From NCBI RefSeq assembly GCF_000712975.1, contig NZ_JHQL01000003.1, positions 496,001 to 560,000 on the forward strand: a stretch of 64,000 bases of DNA, written 5' to 3'. Positions 27,683-36,900 of the stretch are shown piece by piece. How positions within the stretch are numbered: the first letter of the stretch is position 1; the number at the start of each line of letters is the position of its first letter. The translations under genes were made by a program, and so were the position numbers. Source of the DNA: Vreelandella neptunia. GTDB taxonomy: Bacteria; Pseudomonadota; Gammaproteobacteria; Pseudomonadales; Halomonadaceae. The notes beneath the pieces were generated by a model. That model was given only the letters and a program-made list of their open reading frames with translations. It was not told the DNA's origin and did no database searches.

Positions 27683-28090
27683 GTCATTCCCGAGTCACCG
27701 TACGTCATTCCCGAGTGGGGTGATCGGGAAACCACCCTGACCTTACCCGCCGAGGCCGGAGTACTAACGTCAAACTGGATTCCCGCTAAAAGCATGCGGG
27801 AATGACAAGACGGCAGGCACGCGGGAATGACGGAGTGGAAAGTGTCATTCCCGAGTGGGGTAACCGGGAATCCACCTTGACCTTACCCGCCGAGGCCAGC
27901 GTACCAACATCAAACTGGATTCCCGCTAAAAGCATGCGGGAATGACAAGACGGCAGGCACGCGGGAATGACGGGGTGGAAAGTGTCATTCCCGAGTGGGG
28001 TAATCGGGAATCCACCTTGACCTTGGCCTGCAGCCGCCCGAAATCCCAGGTCAACATGGATTCCCGCTAAGGGCCTGCGGGAATGACGAG
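27683..28090. repeat. Three tandem 140-bp repeats with GTCATTCCCG / CGGGAATGAC dyads
   Basis: Copies begin at about 27704, 27844 and 27984, each GTCATTCCCGAGTGGGG... and each ending in CGGGAATGAC; an extra partial start lies at 27683. Copies 1 and 2 are close to identical, the third diverges in its second half. The palindromic GTCATTCCCG...CGGGAATGAC ends are typical of REP or MITE-like repeats of bacteria. No open frame is convincing here. Confidence 0.8.
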
Positions 28091-28139
28091 GGCGACACGG
28101 AGGGCTGTGGAATCACCGTCAGGCACTTACCAGCCCATC

Positions 28140-28177
28140 GGCTAATGCCAGACAGGCTTAACTGACTGGCATTAGCC
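28140..28177. other. Long inverted repeat downstream of benE
   Basis: Perfect 12-bp arms GGCTAATGCCAG and CTGGCATTAGCC with a 14-nt loop, 52 bp beyond the benE stop. No T-run follows on the minus strand, so it is a weak terminator candidate. Confidence 0.5.
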
Positions 28178-28228
28178 CAGTAGTGAACGCTCTGGGGGCT
28201 TTTTATTAGCGCGTTGTCTTATCTACGT

Positions 28229-29437
28229 CTAACCGTGTGGGGGCTTTGTCAGCTTTAGTACCACCAAGCCTGCTACAAGCCCCCAGAATGCGCCGCCTAT
28301 ACCTAGCAAAGTGATGCCTGAACCAGTGAGTAAAAAGGTGATAATGGCGGCATCTCGTTGCCCGCTATTCTCAAATGCATTTGCTAACCCACCACTTAAG
28401 GTGCCCAGTAACGCAATACCTGCTAGCGACATGACCAAGACACTGGGAAGTGTATTGAAGACGCCGGTAACTGTGCCCCCAAAGATCCCCATTGCGATAT
28501 AGAACACACCCGCTGCCACGCCTGCGGTATAGCGTCTGCGCGGGTCGGCATGTGAATCTGGCCCAATACATACTGCTGCGCTAATAGCCGCCATATTAAG
28601 CGCATAGCCACCAAAGGGGGCGAGCAAAAGCGTTGCACCCCCTGTCCAACTGATAAGTGGCGAACTGTTTGGCTGATAGCCTGCTGCCCGGAGCACTGCT
28701 ACACCAGGTAAGTTTTGGGTCGCCATGGTAATCACAAACAAAGGAATGCCAATGCTGATCAGTGTTGGCAGCGAAAAGACGGGCGTGATGAAAACAGGGG
28801 CTGTAGGTGCCAGCGGAATATTTTGTAGGTTTAGTTGGCCCTGCCACAGGGTAATTGCAATGCCGATTAATAGTACGCCGGGCACCGCGAGTGTCGGCCA
28901 TAAACGTCGGCCTGCTACCCAGGCGGCTAACATAGCCAGTGGTAGCCGCCATTGGTTTTCCATAACGTTAAACAGCTCTAAGCCAAAGCGCAGCAGAATA
29001 CCTGCCAATAAAGCGGATGCAATCGCGCTGGGTATATAACGCATCACGCGCTCAAACAACCCTGTTACCCCGCATAGCGTAATCAGCAGCGCAGAGAATA
29101 GAAAAGCACCGATAGCTTCTTCAATGGGAACGCCAGGAAGGTTCGTCGCCAAAAACGCTGCACCTGGCGTTGACCATGCTGTTAATAAAGGCATGCGATA
29201 GCGCAGCGAAAGCCCTAATGAGGTAATGCCCATACCAATACCCAGCGCCCACAGCCAGGAGCTAATTTGTGCGGTGCTGGCACCCGCAGCGGCAGCCGCT
29301 TGGAAAATGATCGCCGCTGAGCTCGTATAGCCAATGGTTACCGCCACAAAACCTGCGGTAACGGTCGAGACGCTGATGTCTTGCCAGAAAGAGGTGTTGG
29401 GCGTGTCATTGGTCGGCAGAGTTTGTGGCGCTTCCAT
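28229..29437 (-). CDS. benE: BenE-family benzoate/proton symporter
   Basis: A 402-residue inner-membrane protein with about twelve helices. Family signs include FVAVTIGYTSSAAIIFQAAAAAGAS (about 31-55), the conserved PGAAFLA region (about 90-96), and VFYIAMGIFGGTVTGVFNTLP late in the protein. BenE carriers take up aromatic acids such as benzoate with protons; no aromatic catabolism genes are adjacent, so the real substrate is open. It is divergent from an XRE-cupin regulator, and two nearly identical palindromes lie between the two genes. Confidence 0.87.
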   Translation of the reverse strand: MEAPQTLPTNDTPNTSFWQDISVSTVTAGFVAVTIGYTSSAAIIFQAAAAAGASTAQISSWLWALGIGMGITSLGLSLRYRMPLLTAWSTPGAAFLATNLPGVPIEEAIGAFLFSALLITLCGVTGLFERVMRYIPSAIASALLAGILLRFGLELFNVMENQWRLPLAMLAAWVAGRRLWPTLAVPGVLLIGIAITLWQGQLNLQNIPLAPTAPVFITPVFSLPTLISIGIPLFVITMATQNLPGVAVLRAAGYQPNSSPLISWTGGATLLLAPFGGYALNMAAISAAVCIGPDSHADPRRRYTAGVAAGVFYIAMGIFGGTVTGVFNTLPSVLVMSLAGIALLGTLSGGLANAFENSGQRDAAIITFLLTGSGITLLGIGGAFWGLVAGLVVLKLTKPPHG

Positions 29438-29464
29438 TGTGTTGCCTCGCTAGTGCGGTAGTTT

Positions 29465-29480
29465 GTGCGTTATAACGCAC
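29465..29480. promoter_or_regulatory. Operator-like palindrome 1 in the benE/regulator region
   Basis: Perfect 16-bp palindrome GTGCGTTATAACGCAC, 28 bp before the benE start and 36 bp centre to centre from a second copy. It is a strong candidate binding site for the XRE-cupin protein encoded at 29588. Confidence 0.75.
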
Positions 29481-29499
29481 GATCGCAAGAGGCTATCAT

Positions 29500-29517
29500 T
29501 GTGCGTAATAACGCACA
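29500..29517. promoter_or_regulatory. Operator-like palindrome 2 in the benE/regulator region
   Basis: TGTGCGTAATAACGCACA: the same arms as palindrome 1 with a different centre. It lies 71 bp before the regulator start. The pair in a divergent promoter region suggests autoregulation and control of benE together. Confidence 0.75.
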
Positions 29518-29587
29518 AGTGTTAAGTGCCCGTGTGTATCAATGAATGAATCGGTAAACTACTTAGGTGAATATCGAGGAGAGCCTC

Positions 29588-30175
29588 ATGGCAAGTGAGC
29601 CACACACCATTGCTGAACATGTTGCGGGAACCGTTAAAAAACTGCGCAAAGATCGTGGCTGGAGCCTAGATCGCGCGGCGAGTAAAACGGGGGTGAGTAA
29701 AGCCATGTTGGGACAGATAGAGCGTGGTGAATCAAGCCCAACGGTATCAACGCTGTGGAAAATTGCTAGCGGCTTTCGGGTGTCGTTTTCAACCCTATTT
29801 GATGGCGATAAGCCTGCGCTAGGAGAACTTCACCGATATGGCTGGGAGTCTGTTTGGGGCGATGATAGTGCTGGCATGCAGGCGAGGTTGCTATTTCCTT
29901 ATGACCCGCTGTTGGGCTTTGAAATGTTTATGATTGAACTGGCGCCTGGAGCCATCAGTGAATCGTCTCCCCACGCTAGCGGGGTGGTAGAGCACATTGT
30001 CGTTGTCGAGGGTGAGATGGAGCTGCGCATTGACGAGCGCTGGCAAACATTGCGGGTTGGCGAGGGGCTGCGCTTTTTTGCCGACCGCCCCCACGCCATG
30101 CGTAACAGTACGACGACACGGCTACGGTTTCACGATGTGATTCACTATTTGCCAGGCGCTGCGTCAGGCACTTGA
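29588..30175 (+). CDS. XRE-family transcription regulator with cupin domain
   Basis: A 195-residue regulator. Residues about 12-67 form the helix-turn-helix ([40 protein letters not shown]), and the C-terminal half is a small cupin ([33 protein letters not shown]...). Such proteins sense a small metabolite. The ATG at 29588 follows GAGGAG; a GTG at 29567 would lack a site. It is divergent from benE. Its last 31 bp overlap the nfo gene, which is convergent. Confidence 0.88.
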   Translation: MASEPHTIAEHVAGTVKKLRKDRGWSLDRAASKTGVSKAMLGQIERGESSPTVSTLWKIASGFRVSFSTLFDGDKPALGELHRYGWESVWGDDSAGMQARLLFPYDPLLGFEMFMIELAPGAISESSPHASGVVEHIVVVEGEMELRIDERWQTLRVGEGLRFFADRPHAMRNSTTTRLRFHDVIHYLPGAASGT

Positions 30176-31020
30176 GCATCGAGCACTTGCGAGCGTAACC
30201 AATTGAGTTCGTCAGCCCAAATGCCGGGTTCGACGGTTTCCAAAATCATCGGTATGTCATGAATGCGTTCGTCTTGCATGATCGTTGTGAACGCGTCCAG
30301 GCCAATATTGCCCTTACCCAGGCTGTGGTGGCGGTCTACACGGCTGGCGAAAGCACTCTTGGCATCGTTTAAATGCATACCACGTAAATACTCAAAGCCG
30401 ACCACCTTGCCTAGCTCATTCAACGTTGCCTTGGTGGCCTCGGCAGTACGCAAGTCATATCCGGCGGCGAAGGCATGGCAAGTATCAATACAGACGCCAA
30501 CACGGGTTTTATCATCAACGTGAGCAATAATTTCTGCCAAATGCTCGAAGCGCCAGCCAAGGTTAGTGCCTTGTCCGGCGGTGTTTTCAATCACTGCCGT
30601 GACACCTTTTGTAGGTAACAACGCTTCGTTGATCGAGTCCGCGATGCGTTTGAGGCAGTCGGTTTCGCTAATTTTGTTCAGGTGACTGCCAGGGTGAAAG
30701 TTCAATAAGGTAAGGCCTAGTTGCTCACAGCGCTGCATTTCGTCTAAAAACGCCACGCGTGACTTTTCAAGCCCATCGGCTTCTGGGTGGCCTAAGTTAA
30801 TCAGGTAACTGTCATGGGGCAAAATTTGTTCTGGGCCAAACCCATGGGTTTGGCAGGCGTGTTTAAACGCTACAATCGCTTCGTCAGTCAGTGGTTTACC
30901 TTTCCACTGTCGCTGATTTTTAGTGAAGAGGGCAAAGCCGTTTGCGCCAATATCGACCGCGCGTAACACTGCTTGATCAGCGCCACCCGCTGCGCTCACA
31001 TGGGCACCAAGATAGTGCAT
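30145..31020 (-). CDS. nfo: Endonuclease IV (deoxyribonuclease IV)
   Basis: AP endonuclease of base-excision repair that cuts at abasic sites using a trinuclear zinc centre. The 291-residue protein begins [13 protein letters not shown] and has family motifs such as [33 protein letters not shown] (about 173-187), HLNDAKS and [10 protein letters not shown]. Length is normal. The start at 31020 is preceded by AAGGA; the upstream in-frame TTG is not needed. It overlaps the convergent XRE-cupin gene by 31 bp. Confidence 0.94.
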   Translation of the reverse strand: MHYLGAHVSAAGGADQAVLRAVDIGANGFALFTKNQRQWKGKPLTDEAIVAFKHACQTHGFGPEQILPHDSYLINLGHPEADGLEKSRVAFLDEMQRCEQLGLTLLNFHPGSHLNKISETDCLKRIADSINEALLPTKGVTAVIENTAGQGTNLGWRFEHLAEIIAHVDDKTRVGVCIDTCHAFAAGYDLRTAEATKATLNELGKVVGFEYLRGMHLNDAKSAFASRVDRHHSLGKGNIGLDAFTTIMQDERIHDIPMILETVEPGIWADELNWLRSQVLDAQVPDAAPGK

Positions 31021-31056
31021 GATTTTCCTTAGCAATTAGTTAGGCAGTGAGCGAAT

Positions 31057-31824
31057 TTAACCGTGTTGCCGTCGATTATTCAAATAGCGTTGAAAAGCTT
31101 CAGGCTCATCGGTAATCGCACTGGCTATTCCCCAGTTCCAACGGCTTTCAAACGCGCCTGGGTCGTTGGCGGTATAGCATAAAATTTCATAACCATCGCG
31201 GCGCATGGCAGCGGCCTGTGTATGTTTTAAGCGTGGCCAGTGGGGGTGAATGCTAAACGCCTCGACGGCTTCACATTGGCTACGCCAGGTAGGCGGTATA
31301 CTGCCAAACAGTACGCCCAGCGCGAGTGCTTCTTTAGGTGCAATAAGGCGGCAACGAGCTAAGGCTTGGGCATCAAACGAGGACACAATCAGCCGTTCGG
31401 CGGGTAGGGCGGCTAATACGACTGGCAAGACGGTCTCCACTAAGGCGATGGGGTCGCGGCCTTTGTTTACCTTGATTTCTAAATTCACCCCCATGTTCAG
31501 CTCGTTCAATAGCGCTAGCATTGCCTCAAGGCTGGCCATCCTTTCACCTGCAAATGCATCGCCAAACCAGCTGCCAACGTCAAGCTGTTGCGCTTGTTGC
31601 CACGTCAGGCTGGCAAGTTCACCGCGCTGGTCAGAACAGCGGTTAATATCGCTATCGTGCCAAATCACAGGGGTCCCATCGCCCAGTAGCTGAACGTCCA
31701 GTTCTACCCAGGTAGCACCTGCTTGGTGAGCGGCACGCACCGCCGTTAAGGTATTTTCAGGCGCGGCTGCTGAGTAGCCACGGTGGGCAATAAGCGTTGG
31801 CAAACAGATGGCTGGGTGCGTCAT
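31057..31824 (-). CDS. ugpQ: Glycerophosphodiester phosphodiesterase
   Basis: Hydrolyses glycerophosphodiesters to glycerol 3-phosphate and an alcohol. The 255-residue protein has the GDPD start LIAHRGYSAAAPENTLTAVRAAHQAGATWVELDVQLLGDGTPVIWHDSDINRC, with the catalytic His pair and metal-binding Glu/Asp, and a conserved NLEIKVN (about 114-120). No signal peptide, so it is cytosolic like UgpQ. It ends 36 bp from the nfo start on the same strand. Confidence 0.9.
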   Translation of the reverse strand: MTHPAICLPTLIAHRGYSAAAPENTLTAVRAAHQAGATWVELDVQLLGDGTPVIWHDSDINRCSDQRGELASLTWQQAQQLDVGSWFGDAFAGERMASLEAMLALLNELNMGVNLEIKVNKGRDPIALVETVLPVVLAALPAERLIVSSFDAQALARCRLIAPKEALALGVLFGSIPPTWRSQCEAVEAFSIHPHWPRLKHTQAAAMRRDGYEILCYTANDPGAFESRWNWGIASAITDEPEAFQRYLNNRRQHG

Positions 31825-32025
31825 AGTCTATCCGTATAAACTGTCGATGTAGGCGGAGATGTAGGCGTAACCGATCAACGTTACCGTCGATAATGATAAG
31901 TAGTTTAGCATGCTGGCATGACAGCAATATGTCCTGTATGGATGGCTAATCGCTTGATTTTAATTGCTCAACGCGGTTGGATGGCCTGCTATATATCCAA
32001 TAATTAACAATAGGAGTTTATCCAG

Positions 32026-33003
32026 ATGCCAAAGCGTATCCAATTTTCAAAAACGGGTAGTTCAGAGGTATTGGAGTGGGTCGAGACAGAGCCTAAAGCT
32101 CCCGATGCTGGCGAAGTGCGCATTGAGAATAAAGCAGTAGGCCTGAATTTTATTGATATCTATTTTCGGACGGGGCTTTATCCTGCGCCCTCCATGCCTT
32201 CTGGCTTAGGGACGGAAGGTGCCGGGGTTGTCGACGCTGTAGGTGAAGGCGTTACCCATTTAAAAGAGGGAGACCGAGTAGCGTATGCCCAAGGCCCCTT
32301 AGGTGCCTATGCAGAATTGCATACGTTGCCAGCCGCCAAAGTGGTCAAGCTGCCGGACTTTATTGATTTTGAAACCGCAGCGGCCAGCATGCTGAAAGGC
32401 TTAACCGTGCAGTACTTGCTGCGCCAAACCTATGAATTAAAGGGCGGCGAGACCATTCTTTTTCATGCTGCTGCTGGTGGCGTTGGTTCGATAGCTTGCC
32501 AGTGGGCCAAGGCGCTGGGCGTTAAGTTAATCGGTACGGTTAGCTCAAAGGAGAAAGCTGACCTTGCCATGGCCAATGGGGCATGGGCGACGATCAACTA
32601 CAGCGAAGAGAATGTGGTTGAGCGGGTGCGCGAGCTAACCAATGGTGATATGTGCGACGTCGTTTATGATTCGGTAGGAAAAGATACCTGGGAAATGTCG
32701 TTAGATTGTCTAAAGCCTCGTTCGCTAATGGTTAGCTTTGGCAATGCATCTGGACCAGTAGATGGCGTGAACATTGGTATTCTGAACCAAAAAGGTGCGC
32801 TGTATGTAACGCGGCCAAGTCTGAACGGCTATGCGGATACCCGTGAGCGTCTTGAAATGATGTGCGATGACTTTTTTGCCATGATCGAAAGCGGCAAGCT
32901 TCGTATTGATGTAGCCAATCGCTACCCGCTCCAGGATGCAGGAAAGGCACAAGATGCCCTGCAAAGCCGTAAAACAACAGGCTCAACTATTCTTCTGCCT
33001 TAG
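32026..33003 (+). CDS. qor: NADPH:quinone oxidoreductase, zeta-crystallin type
   Basis: A 325-residue cytosolic member of the medium-chain dehydrogenase family without zinc ligands. It starts MPKRIQFSKTGSSEVLEWVE and has the family segments GLNFIDIYFRTGLYP (about 40-54), GTEGAGVVDAVGEGV, and the nucleotide motif HAAAGGVGSIACQWAKALG (about 147-165). It reduces quinones with NADPH. The start is preceded by AATAGGAG. The enoyl-CoA hydratase gene follows by 25 bp. Confidence 0.9.
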   Translation: MPKRIQFSKTGSSEVLEWVETEPKAPDAGEVRIENKAVGLNFIDIYFRTGLYPAPSMPSGLGTEGAGVVDAVGEGVTHLKEGDRVAYAQGPLGAYAELHTLPAAKVVKLPDFIDFETAAASMLKGLTVQYLLRQTYELKGGETILFHAAAGGVGSIACQWAKALGVKLIGTVSSKEKADLAMANGAWATINYSEENVVERVRELTNGDMCDVVYDSVGKDTWEMSLDCLKPRSLMVSFGNASGPVDGVNIGILNQKGALYVTRPSLNGYADTRERLEMMCDDFFAMIESGKLRIDVANRYPLQDAGKAQDALQSRKTTGSTILLP

Positions 33004-33028
33004 CCCGAATACCTGTGGAGTGCAATCA

Positions 33029-33832
33029 ATGAGCCAGGCGTCACCTAAACTTATCGATGCTACCCTGACCCTGGAGCACCGGGTGGCAACGCTGACCTTA
33101 AACCGCCACGATGTGCGTAATGCGCTAACGGGCACCGCACTGGTTGATGATATCGTCACAACGGCTGAGTGGCTGAATACCGCAAGTGACGTATCTGTAT
33201 TAGTGATCACTGGTGCGGGATCTGCTTTCTGCGCCGGGGGTAACGTCAAAGACATGGCTGAACGTGGGGGCGATTTCGCAGGCGATGTAGCGGAAGTGGC
33301 TGAACGCTACCGTCGAGGTATTCAGCGCATACCGTTGGCGCTAAGTAACGTCGAGGTGCCAATTATCGCAGCTGTCAATGGCGCAGCCATTGGGGCGGGA
33401 TTTGACCTAGCCAATATGGCGGATATTCGCGTTGCTTCTAGCAACGCTACGTTTGGTGAAACCTTTTTAAACCTAGGGATCATTCCAGGTGATGGAGGCG
33501 CTTGGTTTATGCAGCGTCAGATAGGCTATCAACGCGCTTTCGAGCTGACGCTTTCAGGCCGGATTATCAATGCCGAAGAAGCGTTAGCTTATGGTGTGGT
33601 ATTGGAAGTGGTTGCACCGGATGCATTAATGACTACCGCCATGACTCATGCTACGCGTATCGCGGCACAGCCGCCAAAAGCGACCCGCTTAACCAAGCGG
33701 TTGATGAAATTGGCGCCAGATATGGAGTTAAAAGCATTTTTAGATGTGTGTGCAGTTTTTCAAGGCATGTGTCATAACGAGCCGGAGCATCTTGAAGCGG
33801 TTGAGCGATTGCTAGCACGAATGAAAAAGTAG
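33029..33832 (+). CDS. Enoyl-CoA hydratase/isomerase family protein
   Basis: A 267-residue crotonase-fold protein with VLVITGAGSAFCAGGNVKDMAERG (oxyanion loop, about 57-80), VPIIAAVNGAAIGAGFDLANMADIRVAS (about 110-137) and the TFGETFLNLGIIPGDGGAWFM catalytic region with Glu at about 143. It likely acts in a CoA-thioester breakdown route, but the substrate cannot be told. I chose the ATG at 33029, preceded by GGAG; the longer ORF start at 32936 overlaps qor. Confidence 0.88.
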   Translation: MSQASPKLIDATLTLEHRVATLTLNRHDVRNALTGTALVDDIVTTAEWLNTASDVSVLVITGAGSAFCAGGNVKDMAERGGDFAGDVAEVAERYRRGIQRIPLALSNVEVPIIAAVNGAAIGAGFDLANMADIRVASSNATFGETFLNLGIIPGDGGAWFMQRQIGYQRAFELTLSGRIINAEEALAYGVVLEVVAPDALMTTAMTHATRIAAQPPKATRLTKRLMKLAPDMELKAFLDVCAVFQGMCHNEPEHLEAVERLLARMKK

Positions 33833-33854
33833 TTTTTAATCAACTGTTTTATAT

Positions 33855-33880
33855 AAAAGCCTGGCCTCGTCAGGCTTTTT
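33855..33880 (+). terminator. Rho-independent terminator after the enoyl-CoA hydratase gene
   Basis: Perfect 9-bp stem AAAAGCCTG / CAGGCTTTT with a 7-nt loop GCCTCGT and a trailing T-rich stretch. Confidence 0.88.
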
Positions 33881-33909
33881 ATTGTTCTTTTATTGTTCTG
33901 CTCTCCTAA

Positions 33910-33929
33910 GACTATACGGTCGTATAGTC
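33910..33929. promoter_or_regulatory. 20-bp operator-like palindrome upstream of the SLC13 gene
   Basis: GACTATACGGTCGTATAGTC: perfect 9-bp arms with a 2-bp centre, 66 bp before the transporter start. It looks like a TetR- or GntR-type operator, but no such regulator gene is adjacent. Confidence 0.6.
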
Positions 33930-33995
33930 ATCATCTAATGTGTTGTTAGTTGGCGCATAAGCCGAGCGTACCCAACCCAAGGAGAAGGACATCGC

Positions 33996-35849
33996 ATGAT
34001 AATGGAAAGCATTGGGCTTACGCCCAGCACGCTGGTTTTTATCGTTTTGGGGTTAACGCTTGCTGCTTTTATGTGGGGGCGGTTTCGCTATGATTTAGTC
34101 GCGCTTGCGGCGTTGCTCGGTTCGGTAATGCTAGGGCTGGTTCCCGCAGATGATGCCTTTATGGGGTTTGGGCACCCGGCTGTCATTACAGTGGCCGCAG
34201 TGCTAGTGATTAGCCGTGGCTTTGAACGTTCTGGTGTCGTCGATATTATTGCCAACCAAGTTCTGAAAGTAGGTGAGCGACTGCTGCTGCAGTTGCTGGT
34301 GTTGGTTGGTACGGTCGTGGTGCTTTCTGGGGTAATGAATAATGTGGGTGCGCTGGCGCTGCTGTTGCCGGTGGCAATGCGTCTTGCCCGTGAACATAAT
34401 ACGTCGCCATCGCTACTGTTGATGCCGCTTGCTTTTGGTTCATTGCTGGGCGGTTTAACCACGCTGATTGGTACGCCGCCTAACATCATTATTTCTACCT
34501 ACCGCGGCAATGTCACCGGTGAAAACTTCGGTATGTTCAGCTTTACCCCAGTGGGGGTAGTGGTAGCACTGGTCGGCCTTGTATTTATTGTGCTGGTAGG
34601 CTGGCGATTGACGCCTAAGCGCAGTGGACAGGCGTCGACCGAGGAAATGTTTGATACGGCTAATTACCTAGTCGAGCTAAAGGTGACAGAAGAATCAAAG
34701 GCCAATGGTCTGACACTGCATCAGCTTCATGATGAGCTAGAAGAGACTATTCCGGTACTTGCCGTGGTGCGGGAAGATAATCGCAGAGCCGGGTATTCAT
34801 TTCATGGGGTGCTTCAAGAAGGCGATATTTTATTATTAGAAGCAGGGCCTGATGAATTAAAACTGCTAGAAGATAAAGTAGGGCTGAGTGCTATTGCAGA
34901 GCCAGAAGAAGATAATGAGACTGACCGTGATGAAGCTGATAGTGAAAACGGGGCTTCACAACCGTTGGATGAGCGCCAGCCTGTTGATACGGAGGGTTTG
35001 CAGTTAATTGAAGCAGTAGTGCGCAGCGATTCGATGATGGTTAATCGAAGCGTTCGCCAGCTGCGGCTAAACCAGCAATTCGGTCTGCATTTAGTCGCGG
35101 TGGCCCGCGATGGAGGGCGTTTAAAGCAGCGTCTTCGGGACATTCGTTTTCAAACAGGCGATGTTCTGCTGTTACAAGGCAGTGAAAACGAAATAGCTGA
35201 TAGCTTAGCGACCCTGGGGTGTTTGCCGCTGGCCAACCGTGAACTTCATTTAGGGCAGCCACGAAAATTAGCGCTCTCGATTGGTATTTTTGCCCTCGCT
35301 ATTCTTGCGATGCTATTTGATCTGCTGCCAGCAGCCGTTGTGATGAGTTCAGCAGCGCTGATTTCCCTGCTAATTGGTGTCCTGCCATTGAGGGAAGGAT
35401 ATCAGGCCATTGATGGTCCCGTGATTGTTCTTCTTGCGGCCATGCTACCGGTAGGAGAGGCGCTTGAAACGAGTGGTGGTGCCGACATTATTGCTGACGC
35501 ATTACTCCGGTTTGGCGTTGAGTGGCCCATTATTGTTTCATTAGCGGGACTCTTTATTCTTTCAATGTTGCTTTCCAATGTCGTCAATAATGCCGCCGCC
35601 GCGTTATTAATGGCACCCATTGCTGCGAGTCTTGCCAAAGGCTTTGGCGTGTCACTCGACCCTTTTCTAATGGTGGTGGCGGTGAGTGCCTCCTGTGCGT
35701 TTTTAACGCCGATAGGCCACCAGTCCAATACTCTCGTACTTGGGCCGGGTGGTTACCAATTTGGTGATTATTGGAAGCTCGGATTGCCGCTTTCGTTAGT
35801 GGTGATGGTGGTCGCTATCCCTGCCATTTTATGGGTATGGCCCCTTTAA
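33996..35849 (+). CDS. SLC13/CitT-type anion permease with two RCK_C domains
   Basis: A 617-residue inner-membrane transporter. N-terminal helices (about 10-205) include GVMNNVGALALLLPVA and GGLTTLIGTPPNIIISTY, the SLC13/ArsB-like signatures. Two cytoplasmic TrkA-C (RCK_C) domains (about 220-298 and 335-410) separated by an acidic linker follow, then a second helix block with LSNVVNNAAAALLMAPIAASLAKG and LTPIGHQSNTLVLGPGGYQF. Such proteins are Na+-coupled carriers of sulfate or carboxylates; the true substrate is unknown. The ATG follows AAGGAGAAGG. Confidence 0.87.
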   Translation: MIMESIGLTPSTLVFIVLGLTLAAFMWGRFRYDLVALAALLGSVMLGLVPADDAFMGFGHPAVITVAAVLVISRGFERSGVVDIIANQVLKVGERLLLQLLVLVGTVVVLSGVMNNVGALALLLPVAMRLAREHNTSPSLLLMPLAFGSLLGGLTTLIGTPPNIIISTYRGNVTGENFGMFSFTPVGVVVALVGLVFIVLVGWRLTPKRSGQASTEEMFDTANYLVELKVTEESKANGLTLHQLHDELEETIPVLAVVREDNRRAGYSFHGVLQEGDILLLEAGPDELKLLEDKVGLSAIAEPEEDNETDRDEADSENGASQPLDERQPVDTEGLQLIEAVVRSDSMMVNRSVRQLRLNQQFGLHLVAVARDGGRLKQRLRDIRFQTGDVLLLQGSENEIADSLATLGCLPLANRELHLGQPRKLALSIGIFALAILAMLFDLLPAAVVMSSAALISLLIGVLPLREGYQAIDGPVIVLLAAMLPVGEALETSGGADIIADALLRFGVEWPIIVSLAGLFILSMLLSNVVNNAAAALLMAPIAASLAKGFGVSLDPFLMVVAVSASCAFLTPIGHQSNTLVLGPGGYQFGDYWKLGLPLSLVVMVVAIPAILWVWPL

Positions 35850-35978
35850 TGGGGCAGTTACTTAGCGAGCACAAGAGGAGTGGCCAATGTTCGTATTATT
35901 GAATTTCGAAAATTTGCTACTCTATAGCCCATAGAGAACAGCACTTATAAACCAATAAATAACGGACAGGCCGGGCTT

Positions 35979-36737
35979 ATGAACCAACAGTTTCGCCAGG
36001 ATGCCATCGTCGAGCTGGTACGCCAGCATGGCTATATGAGTATTGAGCAGCTGACCGATCACTTTGCAGTGACACCACAAACCATTCGTCGTGATTTAAA
36101 TACGCTAGCAAATGAAGGGCGGGTGCGTCGTGTGCATGGTGGTGTAGGTATAGAGTCGAGTACTGTTAATACCGCTTATAGCACGCGTAAAACACTCCAT
36201 TTAGAGGAAAAAGAGCGAATTGCGTACTGCTTAGCACAGCAAATTCCTCATCACTCTTCGCTGTTTATTAATATTGGTACCAGTAATGAAATGATTGCCC
36301 AGGCATTGCTTGAACACCAGGGCTTAGAAATCATTACCAATAATTTAAATGTGGCAGCTATTCTTCAGCACAAAGAAGATTTCACCGTGATTATTGCTGG
36401 TGGGCAAGTTCGCTCTCGCGATGGCGGGATTATTGGTGAAGCCACGATCGATTTTATCAACCAATTTAAAGTCGATTACGGCATTATCGGGATTAGCGGC
36501 ATCGATGAGGATGGCTCGCTACTTGAATTTGATTACCAGGAAGTGCGTGTTGCCCAGGCGATTATTGCCAATTCGCGCCGCGTTTATTTGGCTGCCGATT
36601 ACTCTAAATTTCATCGCAACCCAGTGGTTCGCCAGGGCAATATTTCTCAGCTTGATGCGTTATTTACCGATCGAAAGCCTCCCGAAGCCATTCAGCAGTT
36701 GTTGACCCAGCATGGCGTGGCGCTACATATCGCCTAA
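35979..36737 (+). CDS. glpR: DeoR-family glycerol-3-phosphate regulon repressor
   Basis: A 252-residue repressor with an N-terminal DeoR helix-turn-helix (RQDAIVELVRQHGYMSIEQLTDHFAVTPQTIRRDLNTLANEGRVRRVHGG, about 4-53) and a sugar-phosphate-binding domain (LFINIGTSNEMIAQALL, GGQVRSRDGGIIGEA, DYGIIGISGIDEDGSLLEFDYQEV). Position just before glpK and glpD supports glycerol control. Sequences similar to GlpR half-sites (ATGTTCGT) occur at 35887 before this gene and at 46578 before glpS. Confidence 0.92.
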   Translation: MNQQFRQDAIVELVRQHGYMSIEQLTDHFAVTPQTIRRDLNTLANEGRVRRVHGGVGIESSTVNTAYSTRKTLHLEEKERIAYCLAQQIPHHSSLFINIGTSNEMIAQALLEHQGLEIITNNLNVAAILQHKEDFTVIIAGGQVRSRDGGIIGEATIDFINQFKVDYGIIGISGIDEDGSLLEFDYQEVRVAQAIIANSRRVYLAADYSKFHRNPVVRQGNISQLDALFTDRKPPEAIQQLLTQHGVALHIA

Positions 36738-36900
36738 GTATGTTGCCTAATCAATGGCGTAGCATGGCCGCCAATGCGTTAAGGATAAAGGAGAGTAGTT
36801 TCATACTTGAGCATTTGGGGCGGCTGGAGTAGCCTTGAATGATAATAAAGCGAAACAAAACATACAAAATCGAAAGAACCTACAACAAAGTGAACGCCAT

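Noticed and set aside
27556..27795. Frames over the GTCATTCCCG repeats
   Set aside because: Arises from the repeat and its flanks, no start site or family.
27683..28090. CRISPR array
   Set aside because: The repeated unit is 140 bp with internal dyads; no short repeat-unique spacer pattern.
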